Shown in pieces: positions 7,847 through 16,111 of a stretch of DNA of 47,498 nt. Source of the DNA: Rhizobium sp. Q54. GTDB taxonomy: Bacteria > Pseudomonadota > Alphaproteobacteria > ATCC43930 > CGMCC-115725. A model generated the notes under the pieces. That model was given only the letters and a program-made list of their open reading frames with translations, was not told where the DNA came from and ran no database searches. Each line of letters starts with the position of its first letter. Position 1 is the first letter of the stretch. The position numbers and the translations under genes were made by a program. The stretch lies in the NCBI GenBank assembly GCA_945861155.1, contig CAMATN010000026.1, positions 1-47,498 of the forward strand. The letters are read 5' to 3'.

Positions 7847-9769
7847 CTAGATTTCGATCTGACCGCCGAGTTCGACCACCCGGTTCGGCGGGATGCGAAA
7901 GAATTCGGTCGCGTCGAGCGCGATGTTGCTCAGCAGGATGAACAGCTTGTCGCGCCAATGCCCGAACGGGTGGCGGCGCGGGCTCGCCCGCAGCCGTTCC
8001 CGTCCGATGATGAATGAGGTTTCCATCAGGTTGACGTGGAAGTGCTGCGCCCGGCATTGCGCCAGCGCGCGCATGACGTTCGGCTCGTCCAGGAAGCCGT
8101 AGCGCACCCGGATCGTGTAAAATCCCTTGCCGATTTCGGCGATTTCGAGCCGCCGCTCGTCCGACACGTGCGGCACGTCCTCGGTATCGACCTGCATCAT
8201 GATGACGCGTTGGTGCAGCGCCTTGTAGTGCTTCAACGCGTGCAGCAGCGCGACCGGCACATGCACCAGGTCGCGGGTCATGAAGATCGCCGTCCCCGGC
8301 ACCCGCACCGGCCGCTCCGGGTTGAGCGTCTCGATGAACTGGGTGAGCGGCAGCGCGTCGCGCGCGCGCAACTCGGCGAGCATTCGACGCCCGCGCCACC
8401 ACGTTGCCATAAGCGCGACGACGAGCATTGCAAGTACGATCGGGAACCAGCCGCCCTGCAAGAACTTGAGCATGTTCGCGCTCAGGAAGGCGAGGTCGAG
8501 CAGCAGAAAAAGGCCAAACACCGGCACCGCTATCGCCAGGCTCCAGCCCTGGCTGCGCATGTAAAGGAAGGCCAGTCCGGTGGTGATCGCCATTTCCGCG
8601 CTGACCGCGATGCCATAGGCCGCGCCCAGATTGTCGGAGGACTGAAAGGTCACCACGAGCAGGATGACCGCAACGAGCAGCACCCAGTTGATGCGCGGCA
8701 CATAGACCTGCCCGATCTGGGTTTCGGAGGTGTGACGCACTTCGAGGCGCGGCAAATAGCCGAGCTGGATCGCTTGGCGCGAGATCGAAAACGCCCCCGA
8801 AATCACCGCCTGCGACGCGATGATCGTGGCGAACGAGGCCAATGCGACCAGCGGGTACAGGCCCCATTGCGGCGCCAACAGGTAGAACGGGCTCTCGATC
8901 GCGGCCGGATTGCCGAGCAGCAAGGCGCCCTGCCCGAAATAATTCAGGACGAGAGCGGGAAAAACGAGAGCAAGCCAGGCGCGCCGCATCGCGGTCCGGC
9001 CAAAATGTCCCATATCGGCATAGAGCGCCTCGGTGCCGGTGACCGCGAGAAACACCGCGCCCAGCATGATAAAGCCGCGCCACGGCGTCTCCACGAAGAT
9101 CGCGAGGCCGTAAAGCGGGTTGAGGGCCAGAAGGATGCGCGGCTGCTGCACGATTCCCCAGATCCCCAGCGCCGCCAAGACCGTGAACCAGACCAGCATC
9201 ACCGGACCGAACAGCCCGCCCACGACCGCGGTGCCCCGGTACTGCACCAGGAAAAGGCCGACCAGGAGCGCCAGCGCGATCGGAATGACATAGGGCTCGA
9301 ACAGCGGCGTCGCGATCTTGAGCCCCTCGACGGCGCTCAACACCGATATCGCCGGCGTGATCACGCTGTCGCCGAAGAACAGCGCGGCCCCGACCAGGCC
9401 CGCCCCCATGATCCACAAATAACGTTTCTGCCCGCGATGCGTGGTGCGCAGCACCAGCGCGGTCAGCGACAACAGGCCGCCCTCGCCGCGATTGTCAGCC
9501 CGCATGATCACGACGACGTATTTGACCGTGACGACCAGCACCAGAGACCAGACGATCAGCGACAGCGCCCCAAGGATCGCGCGCTCGCTCAGATCGCCGA
9601 AATTGATCAGCGACTGGCGGACGGCATAAAGGGGCGAGGTGCCGATATCGCCATAGACGACGCCGAGCGCAGCCAGCGTCAGGTTCTGCGCCGAGGCGGG
9701 GGCGGGCGTCGTCGCCGGGAGGGCCGCGTTCTGTAGTGCGCTACCGTCTGACATGGGGGCGTCTGACAT
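7847..9769 (-). CDS. kup: KUP/HAK/KT potassium uptake transporter
   Basis: 640 residues, normal for Kup. After a 25-residue Ala/Pro-rich start, the signature LTLAALGVVYGDIGTSPLYAVRQ opens the first membrane span. The N-terminal two thirds are about 12 hydrophobic spans, including GDSVITPAISVLSAVEGLK and GTEALYADMGHFGRTAMRRAW, which are hallmark Kup segments; the final 180 residues form the soluble cytoplasmic tail. The protein imports K+ with protons across the inner membrane. The start lies in a 15-bp tandem duplication (9746-9775) that gives two in-frame ATG codons (9769 and 9754; MSDAPMSDG), so initiation could be at either. No regulatory RNA was recognised upstream. Confidence 0.95.
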   Translation of the reverse strand: MSDAPMSDGSALQNAALPATTPAPASAQNLTLAALGVVYGDIGTSPLYAVRQSLINFGDLSERAILGALSLIVWSLVLVVTVKYVVVIMRADNRGEGGLLSLTALVLRTTHRGQKRYLWIMGAGLVGAALFFGDSVITPAISVLSAVEGLKIATPLFEPYVIPIALALLVGLFLVQYRGTAVVGGLFGPVMLVWFTVLAALGIWGIVQQPRILLALNPLYGLAIFVETPWRGFIMLGAVFLAVTGTEALYADMGHFGRTAMRRAWLALVFPALVLNYFGQGALLLGNPAAIESPFYLLAPQWGLYPLVALASFATIIASQAVISGAFSISRQAIQLGYLPRLEVRHTSETQIGQVYVPRINWVLLVAVILLVVTFQSSDNLGAAYGIAVSAEMAITTGLAFLYMRSQGWSLAIAVPVFGLFLLLDLAFLSANMLKFLQGGWFPIVLAMLVVALMATWWRGRRMLAELRARDALPLTQFIETLNPERPVRVPGTAIFMTRDLVHVPVALLHALKHYKALHQRVIMMQVDTEDVPHVSDERRLEIAEIGKGFYTIRVRYGFLDEPNVMRALAQCRAQHFHVNLMETSFIIGRERLRASPRRHPFGHWRDKLFILLSNIALDATEFFRIPPNRVVELGGQIEI

Positions 9770-9775
9770 GGGGGC
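9746..9775. repeat. Perfect 15-bp tandem duplication over the kup start codon
   Basis: GTCTGACATGGGGGC occurs twice in a row without mismatch, followed by a partial third copy (GTCTGA). Read on the minus strand it duplicates the ATG and the first codons of kup. Confidence 0.9.
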
Positions 9776-10297
9776 GTCTGATGCGCGGATCGGACATCGC
9801 CGTGGGTTTTGTCATCGGGAACGAAGCGACGGCCATCGGAGCCCGGCTCGCCCGACCGCCATATCGCCTGCTGGGGTTTGAGGCGATTGCGGCATATTGG
9901 AACAAACCAATCCGCGGCAAGGACGATCCAGCGCCGATCCGTAGGGATGAACGGCCACCCCCACGTGCGACCGGAGATTGCCCATACCGCGCCCTCTCGT
10001 GCAACAATCTTGCGGCCGGCGGGTACATGGCGCGCTCGTCGCAGCGAAACCCCACTGCTATCGATCGTCGGCGGCCGGGAAGGACCTGAAGGACCCACGC
10101 GGATCCCTAATTCGTGAATCGTACTTGCCATGATGCCCACCCATCATCTTGTCATACCGGCGAAGGCCGGTATCCACGGCAGAAATGGATTCCGGCCTTC
10201 GCCGGAATGACGAGGTGGGTGTGAAGGGCGATTCCAACCCAATAGGACCCAGAAGGACCCCCATGGAGGATTCGATGGCCCAGCAAGGTGAACGACG
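9770..10297. other. Intergenic stretch without a convincing gene
   Basis: 528 bp between kup and the PfpI-like gene, which diverge. Short open frames exist on both strands but have no ribosome binding site, no recognisable domain and low-complexity Arg/Pro composition. The visible content is a pair of palindromic repeats at 10151-10213 and a few short GGACC repeats flanking it (10078-10096 and 10241-10261). Promoters for both flanking transcripts should lie here; none could be assigned. Confidence 0.6.
10151..10213. repeat. REP-like palindrome pair
   Basis: GTCATACCGGCGAAGGCCGG plus TATCCA forms one hairpin and GGATTCCGGCCTTCGCCGGA plus ATGACGA a second in the opposite orientation, 10 bp apart. 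The same core as the hairpin at 2342-2373 and related to the CCCGCGAAAGCGGG pairs at 22597 and 37748. Confidence 0.8.
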
Positions 10298-10984
10298 ATG
10301 AGCGACAAGCCGTTTCGCAGTGGGATGCTGGTCTTCCCGAACCTGACCCAGCTCGACCTGACCGGACCCTACGAGATCCTCGCCCGGCTGCCCGGCAGCG
10401 AAACCTTGCTGATCTGGAAAACGCTCGATCCGGTCCGCTCCGAGCACGGGCTGACGATCCTTCCGAACGCGACCCTGGATAGCTGCGGGCCGCTCGACCT
10501 GGTGCTGGTGCCGGGCGGCGCCGGCATCAACCCGCTGCTCGAAGACCGGGAGATTCTGGCCTTTCTGCGGCGCAGCGCGGCGTCGGCGCGCTATGTGGTC
10601 GGCATCTGCACTGGCTCGCTGGTGCTCGGCGCCGCCGGATTGCTGCGGGGCCGGCGCGCCGGGACGCATTGGATGTCGCGCGACCTGCTCGCCGCGTTCG
10701 GCGCGGTGCCGGTCGCCGAGCGGGTCGTCGTCGACGGCAATGTGTTTACCGGCGGCGGGGTCACCGCCGGCATCGATGTCGCGCTGCGCGTCGCCGCCGA
10801 GATCGCCGGCCAGGCGGCGGCCGAGGCGATCCAGCTCGGCGTCGAATACGACCCGCAGCCGCCCTTCGCCGCCGGCTCCCCCGAGACCGCCCCGCAAGCG
10901 GTCCGCGATGCGGTGCTGGCGCGCGCCGCCCCCCGCCAGCGCGACCGCGCCGAGCGCGTCGCCCGCGCCGCCGCGGCGCTGTGA
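10298..10984 (+). CDS. DJ-1/PfpI family protein, isonitrile hydratase-like
   Basis: 228 residues, ATG 10298, with AAGG about 9 bases upstream. The class I glutamine amidotransferase-like fold is clear: NLTQLDLTGPYEIL (Asp20), VLVPGGAGINP, then the nucleophile elbow VGICTGSLVLGAAGLL with Cys104. The Asp and the Cys-Thr pair line up with D17, C101 and T102 of the Pseudomonas isonitrile hydratase InhA, which hydrates isonitriles to N-formamides; the true substrate here is unproven. THWMSRDLLAAFGA follows as in that family. The Ala/Arg-rich last 40 residues are extra. It is the first gene of a four-gene unit in which every stop overlaps the next start. Confidence 0.85.
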   Translation: MSDKPFRSGMLVFPNLTQLDLTGPYEILARLPGSETLLIWKTLDPVRSEHGLTILPNATLDSCGPLDLVLVPGGAGINPLLEDREILAFLRRSAASARYVVGICTGSLVLGAAGLLRGRRAGTHWMSRDLLAAFGAVPVAERVVVDGNVFTGGGVTAGIDVALRVAAEIAGQAAAEAIQLGVEYDPQPPFAAGSPETAPQAVRDAVLARAAPRQRDRAERVARAAAAL

Positions 10985-11805
10985 TGGAGTTCGATCCCGA
11001 GGCGGTACGCGCTTTCGAGCATGCCGGCTGGCAGCAGGCGGCGAGCGCCTACAACGCGACCTTCGCGCACGCTTCCGCGGGCTTTGTCGAGGCGCTGCTC
11101 GATGCCGCCGGCGTAAGCTCAGGCAGGTCGGTGCTCGACGTCTGTTGCGGCACGGGTGTCGTCACGGCGGCGGCGGCGCGGCGGGGGGCGGTGCCGAGCG
11201 GGCTCGATTTTTCCGCCGCCATGCTCGCGCAGGCTCGCCGCGCCCACCCGCGGCTTCGCCTCGACGAGGGCGATGCCGAGGCGTTGCCCTATGCCGACCG
11301 ATCGTTCGACGCGGTCGTGTCGAATTTCGGCATCCACCATATCGCGAACTCGGACCGGGCGATGGCCGAAGCACGGCGGGTGCTGCGGCCCGGCGGCCGG
11401 TTCGCGATCACGACGTGGGCGGCGCCGACCGAAAACGTCGCCTGGCGGCTATTGTTAGATGCGATCGGCGCGCATGGCGATTTGCACGCGGCGCGGGCGC
11501 CACCGTCAGGCGGCAACCTGCAGACCCCGCAAGCGGCGCTGCGCCTGTTCGAGGCAGCCGGGTTCAGCGAATGCCGAGCTGAAGCCGTGCGCCGGGAGTG
11601 GCTCCTATCGCAGCCGCGCGACCTGCTCACCGCGCTGGCCCGGGGCACCGCCCGCACGGCTGCCCTGATCGACGCACAGCCGGCTGCGGCGACGCCGGCG
11701 ATCGAGGCCGCGGTCGCCGCAGCCGTGCTGCGCTACCGCCGGGGCGACGGCTTCGCGGTGCCGATCGTCGCGATCCTTGCCTCCGGCACCACATCGCCGG
11801 GATGA
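10984..11805 (+). CDS. Class I SAM-dependent methyltransferase (ubiE-like)
   Basis: 273 residues. The start ATG overlaps the previous stop as TGATG. SAM-binding motif I is VLDVCCGTGVV at residues 50-60; motif II region GLDFSAAMLAQARR, motif post-I GDAEALPYADRSFDAVVSNF (about 100-118) and motif III RVLRPGGRFAITTWA are all present, the layout of small-molecule C/O-methyltransferases of the Methyltransf_11 type. The extra C-terminal 100 residues probably form the substrate lid. It ends in an ATGA overlap with the flavoprotein gene, so the product is likely made in step with the redox pair. Substrate unknown. Confidence 0.9.
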   Translation: MEFDPEAVRAFEHAGWQQAASAYNATFAHASAGFVEALLDAAGVSSGRSVLDVCCGTGVVTAAAARRGAVPSGLDFSAAMLAQARRAHPRLRLDEGDAEALPYADRSFDAVVSNFGIHHIANSDRAMAEARRVLRPGGRFAITTWAAPTENVAWRLLLDAIGAHGDLHAARAPPSGGNLQTPQAALRLFEAAGFSECRAEAVRREWLLSQPRDLLTALARGTARTAALIDAQPAAATPAIEAAVAAAVLRYRRGDGFAVPIVAILASGTTSPG

Positions 11806-13475
11806 CCCATCTCGAAACCGACATCCTGATCGTCGGCGCCGGCGGAGCCGGCATGTACGCCGCGATCGCCGCGTCCCGCGCCGGGGCGACGCGGGTGCTG
11901 CTCGCCGACAAGAGCCTGGTCGGCCGCGGCGGCGCGACGGTGATGGCGCAGATGACGGTGGCGGCGGCGCTTGGAGAGGAATGCCCGGACGACTGGACCG
12001 CGCATTTCGACGACACGCTCGCCTCGGGCCGAGGGCTGTGCGACGAGGCGCTCGCCGCGGTGCTGTGCCAGGAGGCGCCGGCCCGCATCCGCGAGATGGC
12101 GGAGTGGCGGGTCGGCTGGGCCCGGCGCGCCGACGGCCGTATCGCCCAGGTCGCCGCGCCCGGCCATTCGCGACCGCGCTGCTGCTATGTCGATTTTCTC
12201 AACACCGGCCCGGCGGTCGCGGCGACCTTGCGGCGCCAAATCGCGCGTATCGATGCGATCCGCCGGGTCAGCAATCTGACCGTCACCGATATCGTCACCG
12301 ATTGTGGCGCGGCGGTTGGCGCGGTGGCGCTCGACGGGGCGGCCGGCGAGCCGGTGACGATCGCAGCCAACGCGGTGATCGTCGCCACCGGCGGTCTGAC
12401 CCGAATTTTCCGCCGCAACAGCGCCTCGGCCAATATGGGCGGCGACGGCTATGCGCTGGCGCTTGCCGCTGGCGCCGATCTGGTCGACATGGAGTTCGTG
12501 CAATTCTTCCCGATCGGTCATCTGGCGCCGCGTCTTGTCGGCATGGACCCGATCATGTGGGACCCGTTCCGCTACAAGCTCGGCGGAAGGCTGCTCGACG
12601 GCAATGGCCGCGAATTCCTGGCCGATTACGGCAGCGACGAGACCAGCGGCTACACCACCCCGCGCGACATCGCAACCTATGCGATCCATAAGGAGGTCGC
12701 GGCCGGGCGCGGTTCGCCGCATGGCGGGGTGTATCTGTCGTTCGCGCATGTGAAGCGGGCCGCGCTCGAAGCGGCGTTCGGCCCGGTCATCGAAAGGCTG
12801 GCCCGGAACGGCATCGATCTGGTACGCATGCCGGTCGAGGTCGCCCCGATCGCGCACTATCAGATGGGGGGCATCGCGGTCGACGAGGGGATGGCGAGCC
12901 GGGTACCGGGCCTCTACGCGGCGGGCGAGGCGACGGGCGGCGCCAATGGCGCCAACCGGCTGTCGGGCAACGCGATCCCCGAGGCGCTGGTGTTCGGCGA
13001 GCGCGCCGGCCGGTTCGCCGCCGCTTACGCCGCGACGCACCGACCGGGGTGGGACCGGCGGCTCGGCGCGGAGGCGCTCGCTCGCATCCGCAGCCTCGCC
13101 GATGGAAGGCAGGGCGACATCGGCGCCGCGGTGCTGCTCGACGAATTGCGCGAGCTGATGTGGCGAGAGGTCGGCCCGTTCCGCACCGCGGCGGGGCTCG
13201 GCCGCGCGCTCTTCCGGCTCGGCGAAATGCGCGCCGCCTTGCCGGAGCTGGCGATCGCGCCGGGTCGCGTTTGCAACGCGACGCTGGCGGATTGGTTCGA
13301 TCTGCGCGCGAGCCTCTTGGCCGCCGAGGCGGTGACGCGCGCGGCACTGGCGCGCACTGAAAGCCGCGGCGCCCATCAGCGCGAGGATTTCCCCGACAGC
13401 GATCCCGCCTGGGCCAGCCGCCAGCATGTGAGCATGCGGTCGGACGGCATGATCCTGGTCGGGTCCTCGCCGTGA
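11802..13475 (+). CDS. FAD-binding subunit of a fumarate reductase/succinate dehydrogenase-like oxidoreductase
   Basis: 557 residues, start ATG 11802 inside an ATGA overlap. The N-terminus (TDILIVGAGGAGMYAAIAAS, residues 6-25) is the dinucleotide fold, and the C-terminal half has HYQMGGI and GEATGGANGANRLSGNAIPE, the FAD-binding signatures of the SdhA/FrdA/NadB/AprA family. The His that carries covalent flavin in SdhA (Ser-His-Thr motif) is not present; the matching stretch is GRGGATVMAQM, so flavin is probably non-covalent. The catalytic loop is also altered: DPFRYKLGGRLLD replaces the usual C-R-G-E-G-G. It is followed, with a GTGA overlap, by a tiny 2Fe-2S protein that should pass electrons to or from it. 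Substrate unknown. Confidence 0.87.
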   Translation: MTHLETDILIVGAGGAGMYAAIAASRAGATRVLLADKSLVGRGGATVMAQMTVAAALGEECPDDWTAHFDDTLASGRGLCDEALAAVLCQEAPARIREMAEWRVGWARRADGRIAQVAAPGHSRPRCCYVDFLNTGPAVAATLRRQIARIDAIRRVSNLTVTDIVTDCGAAVGAVALDGAAGEPVTIAANAVIVATGGLTRIFRRNSASANMGGDGYALALAAGADLVDMEFVQFFPIGHLAPRLVGMDPIMWDPFRYKLGGRLLDGNGREFLADYGSDETSGYTTPRDIATYAIHKEVAAGRGSPHGGVYLSFAHVKRAALEAAFGPVIERLARNGIDLVRMPVEVAPIAHYQMGGIAVDEGMASRVPGLYAAGEATGGANGANRLSGNAIPEALVFGERAGRFAAAYAATHRPGWDRRLGAEALARIRSLADGRQGDIGAAVLLDELRELMWREVGPFRTAAGLGRALFRLGEMRAALPELAIAPGRVCNATLADWFDLRASLLAAEAVTRAALARTESRGAHQREDFPDSDPAWASRQHVSMRSDGMILVGSSP

Positions 13476-13804
13476 CACAGCAGACCGCGCGACTGCGCAT
13501 CCGACGCGGCACGGCCGACGAGTTGCGTTACGACGAATTCACAGTGCCGTTCGACGATGGGGCGAGTGTGCTCGATGCGCTGCTCTGGATACGCACGCGT
13601 CGCGACCCGTCGCTCGCCATACGCTACAGCTGCATCAGCGCCAATGTCTGCAAGGAATGCGTGATCGCGATCGATGGTGTCGTCGACTACGCCTGTACGA
13701 CGCGGCTGCGCGCCGGCGCCGTGATGACGCTCGAACCGCTGCCCGGCAAACCGGTACTGCGCGATCTGGTGACCGAGACGCGACCGCCGCGCGAACGGCT
13801 CTAA
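13472..13804 (+). CDS. Short 2Fe-2S protein, isolated N-terminal domain of an SdhB/FrdB-type subunit
   Basis: 110 residues, GTG 13472 overlapping the flavoprotein stop. N-terminal beta-grasp strands (RLRIRRGTADELRYDEFTVP, then VLDALLWIRTRRDPSLAIRY) and cysteines C54, C60, C63 and C75 match the plant-type [2Fe-2S] domain of SdhB (C-X4-C-X2-C-X11-C), but with one extra residue in the first spacing (C-X5-C-X2-C-X11-C). The second, C-terminal domain that carries the [4Fe-4S] and [3Fe-4S] clusters in SdhB/FrdB is missing. The protein is therefore a one-cluster electron carrier fused in operon with the FAD subunit. No membrane anchor gene is adjacent, so a quinone link is not evident. Confidence 0.85.
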   Translation: MTQQTARLRIRRGTADELRYDEFTVPFDDGASVLDALLWIRTRRDPSLAIRYSCISANVCKECVIAIDGVVDYACTTRLRAGAVMTLEPLPGKPVLRDLVTETRPPRERL

Positions 13805-13911
13805 CAGCATCGTCCGGCACTGCCGGTATCGCGCTGCCGAAGCGGCGCTGACCTAGTCCGTTGGTTGCAAATGTGCTAAGACTCGACGCCTTTTCAGGGA
13901 GGGGCGACCAA

Positions 13912-14421
13912 ATGGCGAAAACCGCTATAAACGAGTTGCAGGACCAGATCGAAGCAGTCCGCCGCGAAGCTTTTGCCGCCGGCTATGCGGCGGCCATGCA
14001 AACCGTTCGCGAGTTGGCCTCGAAGCCAACCCCTGGTCAGCCAAGTCGGGGCGGCGAGCCGCAAACAGCCGCGCCGGCGCGCCGGGGGCGTCCCCCTCGA
14101 TCGACCAGCCCCGCGCCGGCCGCCGCTCAGCGCCAGCCGCGCGCCGCGGCACCGCGGCAGCGTGCGAGGCTCGCCCCGGCACAGCGCCCGCAGCGCGGCA
14201 CCAATGCCCGGCTGGTCGAAGAGGTATTGCAGTCCAACGCGCCGCGCGCATTGCGTCCGGCCGAGATCCGCGGCGCCATCCAGCGCGACAAGGGCGTCGC
14301 GATGGCCTTCACCTCGATCCGCCACGCGCTCGGCCAGTTGGAGGAGCGCCGTGTCGCCGAACAAATCGCCGACAGCAAGACCTGGCGCTACCGCGAAGGC
14401 GGCGCGGCCGCGTCGGCGTAA
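13912..14421 (+). CDS. Probable DNA-binding protein with AT-hook-like linker and winged-helix-like C-terminus
   Basis: 169 residues from ATG 13912, with AGGGAGGGG about 8 bases upstream; an ATG 51 bp earlier lacks such a site. Residues 1-40 are a charged helix (ELQDQIEAVRREAFAAGYAA). Residues about 45-105 are a low-complexity Pro/Ala/Arg/Gln linker with RRGRPPRS, an AT-hook-like motif. Residues 107-165 (NARLVEEVLQSNAPRALRPA, then EIRGAIQRDKGVAMAFTSIR, then HALGQLEERRVAE) look like a helix-turn-helix/winged domain of the type seen in small phage- and Tudor-like regulators. I do not recognise a named family. Not in an operon: a 107-bp gap separates it from the redox operon. Confidence 0.6.
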   Translation: MAKTAINELQDQIEAVRREAFAAGYAAAMQTVRELASKPTPGQPSRGGEPQTAAPARRGRPPRSTSPAPAAAQRQPRAAAPRQRARLAPAQRPQRGTNARLVEEVLQSNAPRALRPAEIRGAIQRDKGVAMAFTSIRHALGQLEERRVAEQIADSKTWRYREGGAAASA

Positions 14422-14428
14422 GAATGGG

Positions 14429-15235
14429 CTACGCCGCCGCGACCTGGCGAGGGCGGTAGATCGCGGTGTGCACGATGTGGGCGACCGGCATCGCCTCGTT
14501 GGCGATGACCAGCGCGTCCAGTTCGACGAAGCGGTGGCCTTTGTGCTCGTAATTGCCGGTGATGCGGGCGCGTACCGCCAGCGTATCGCCGACCCTGGCC
14601 GCGGCCAGATGCTGCACCCGGCTGCCGGTATGGATCCACGGGCCGAGCATGACGTTGCGGCTCAGCACGAAATTGCAGCTGCGCAACAGGTCGCGCGGAT
14701 GCACCAGGCGCTGGTCGGCATAGATCGTGGCGCTCTCGTGCGAGTCGGCGAGATAGCGCGCCGCCATCTCCGGGGTCACCGGATAGGGGTCGAGACCGAG
14801 CCAACAATCGACCGGCAGTGACGTCTCGTCGGCCGGCGGGCGTTCGGCGCGCTGCGGCGCCTTGCGGAACAAATCGAGCGATGGCCCAGACGTCGGCGCA
14901 TCGGGCAACGTGGCCCGCCCGGTGGCGCAGACAACGCCGCGGCTTTCGATCGCGATGTCGAGCCCGCCATCGCTTTCGGTCGCGGTGACGCTCGCGGTGT
15001 CGCCGTCATAGACCGGCTTGAAGAACCGGCACTCGGCGGTCCCGCGCTCGAGCCAGGCGCGGCCCCAGCGCATGATCGGCAGATGCGACATGTAGCCGTA
15101 CACATCGACCCCCGGTACGAGGCCGCCGCCGAACCCAAAGCGCCGGGCGGTGGCGTCGTCGTGGATCTTGTTCTCCGAATCGTGGGCGGTGTTGAAGGCA
15201 GCGACCCGATAGGGTCCGAGAAACGCTGTTGTCAT
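14429..15235 (-). CDS. Double hot-dog (MaoC-like) dehydratase or thioesterase
   Basis: 268 residues from ATG 15235. N-terminal half: HDSENKIHDDATARRFGFGG, then LVPGVDVYGYM, resembles the MaoC/FabZ active-site helix (SEN-x-x-H-x-D-x-x-x-A). C-terminal half (about 165-268) repeats the fold: LGPWIHTGSRVQHLAAARVG, then DTLAVRARITGNYEHKGHRF, the strand pattern of hot-dog enzymes. Such fused hot-dogs act on acyl-CoA or acyl-ACP as hydratases/dehydratases or thioesterases. The adjacent GNAT-like gene upstream is 10 bp away on the same strand, so the two are probably one operon. The substrate is not known. Confidence 0.75.
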   Translation of the reverse strand: MTTAFLGPYRVAAFNTAHDSENKIHDDATARRFGFGGGLVPGVDVYGYMSHLPIMRWGRAWLERGTAECRFFKPVYDGDTASVTATESDGGLDIAIESRGVVCATGRATLPDAPTSGPSLDLFRKAPQRAERPPADETSLPVDCWLGLDPYPVTPEMAARYLADSHESATIYADQRLVHPRDLLRSCNFVLSRNVMLGPWIHTGSRVQHLAAARVGDTLAVRARITGNYEHKGHRFVELDALVIANEAMPVAHIVHTAIYRPRQVAAA

Positions 15236-15245
15236 CCTGACCTCG

Positions 15246-16040
15246 TCAAACCCGGTGATGCACCCAGAGATTGGGCTCGATATAGACGGCGTGATCCTGC
15301 TCGCGCGAGACATGGACCGGCGACAGCGCTCCGGCAACGACGACAGCGCCTGATTTATCGAAAACCATGCCGGTCCAGCGCGTCCACTCGGCAAGGCTGC
15401 CGGCGATCGCCATGCTGCGCGGCGCGATCTTGACGATCCGCGCGCCGGCCCTCACATGCGCGCGCAGCCAGGAATCATGCGGCAGCCCGTCGTCGCGGGT
15501 GCGCGCCACATAGTCGGCGAACGGCACATGCGGCTCGCGGTGCTTGTCGCTCGGGCGCAGCGGTGCGTACAGGTCGCCAAAGCCGCGCGCCCAGGTATTC
15601 GCGATCATCGCTTCGAGCATCAGCTGCGAGACGCCGTGGTCGCGATAGGGTGGCAGCACGATGATCTCCAACGCGCTGACGACGGTCGCCCGGCGCCCGG
15701 CGCGCCAATCCGAATCGGCCCAGCGGATCACCTCGTCCCAACCGCCGGGCGGAAGCTCGTTGCGCCCGGCGGTGCCGTCGCGGAACGCGAACGGCACGCT
15801 GAACCCGCGCGCGATCACCCGCTCCGGTTGCTCGCGATCGACCGCAGCCAGGGCGAAATCGAGGTAACGGTCGAATGCCCGGTCGGCGTAGTACAGCGCC
15901 GCGACCGGGTCGTGGCGCATGAATTCCGGCACGGCGGCGCCGAACTCGGCGGAAAATACCTGCGCGCGCAATTCGGGCCGCTCCGCCAGCGTGCAGACGG
16001 CGAGCCGCTCGGGCGGACAGCTCGCCGCCACGGCTGTCAT
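15246..16040 (-). CDS. GNAT-like N-acetyltransferase fold protein
   Basis: 264 residues. The acetyl-CoA-binding motif of GNAT proteins is weak but visible at about residues 145-165 (LEIIVLPPYRDHGVSQLMLE, the R-D-H-G-V-S in place of the usual R/Q-x-x-G-x-G/A), followed by MIANTWARGFGDLYAPLRPS. Bulky segments before and after are not standard for a single GNAT domain. Start ATG 16040 falls inside a fragment of an interspersed repeat (GTCATTGCGAGCGAAGCGAGG), with no ribosome binding site, so the true start may be an internal GTG a few codons on. It precedes the hot-dog gene, suggesting an acyl-CoA-related role; not proven. Confidence 0.6.
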   Translation of the reverse strand: MTAVAASCPPERLAVCTLAERPELRAQVFSAEFGAAVPEFMRHDPVAALYYADRAFDRYLDFALAAVDREQPERVIARGFSVPFAFRDGTAGRNELPPGGWDEVIRWADSDWRAGRRATVVSALEIIVLPPYRDHGVSQLMLEAMIANTWARGFGDLYAPLRPSDKHREPHVPFADYVARTRDDGLPHDSWLRAHVRAGARIVKIAPRSMAIAGSLAEWTRWTGMVFDKSGAVVVAGALSPVHVSREQDHAVYIEPNLWVHHRV

Positions 16041-16111
16041 TGCGAGCGAAGCGAGGAAAATTCAGGCCGTCGGTACTTCTCAATCATCGGAATTGCTTTG
16101 GTTATGTGTAG

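Noticed and set aside
8036-9736. Open frame of 566 codons on the plus strand
   Set aside because: Antisense to kup, made of His/Arg/Asp/Gln runs typical of shadow frames, no start signal.
9736-10089. Open frame of 117 codons in the kup-PfpI gap
   Set aside because: No ribosome binding site, no recognisable domain, and the start lies in the kup start duplication.
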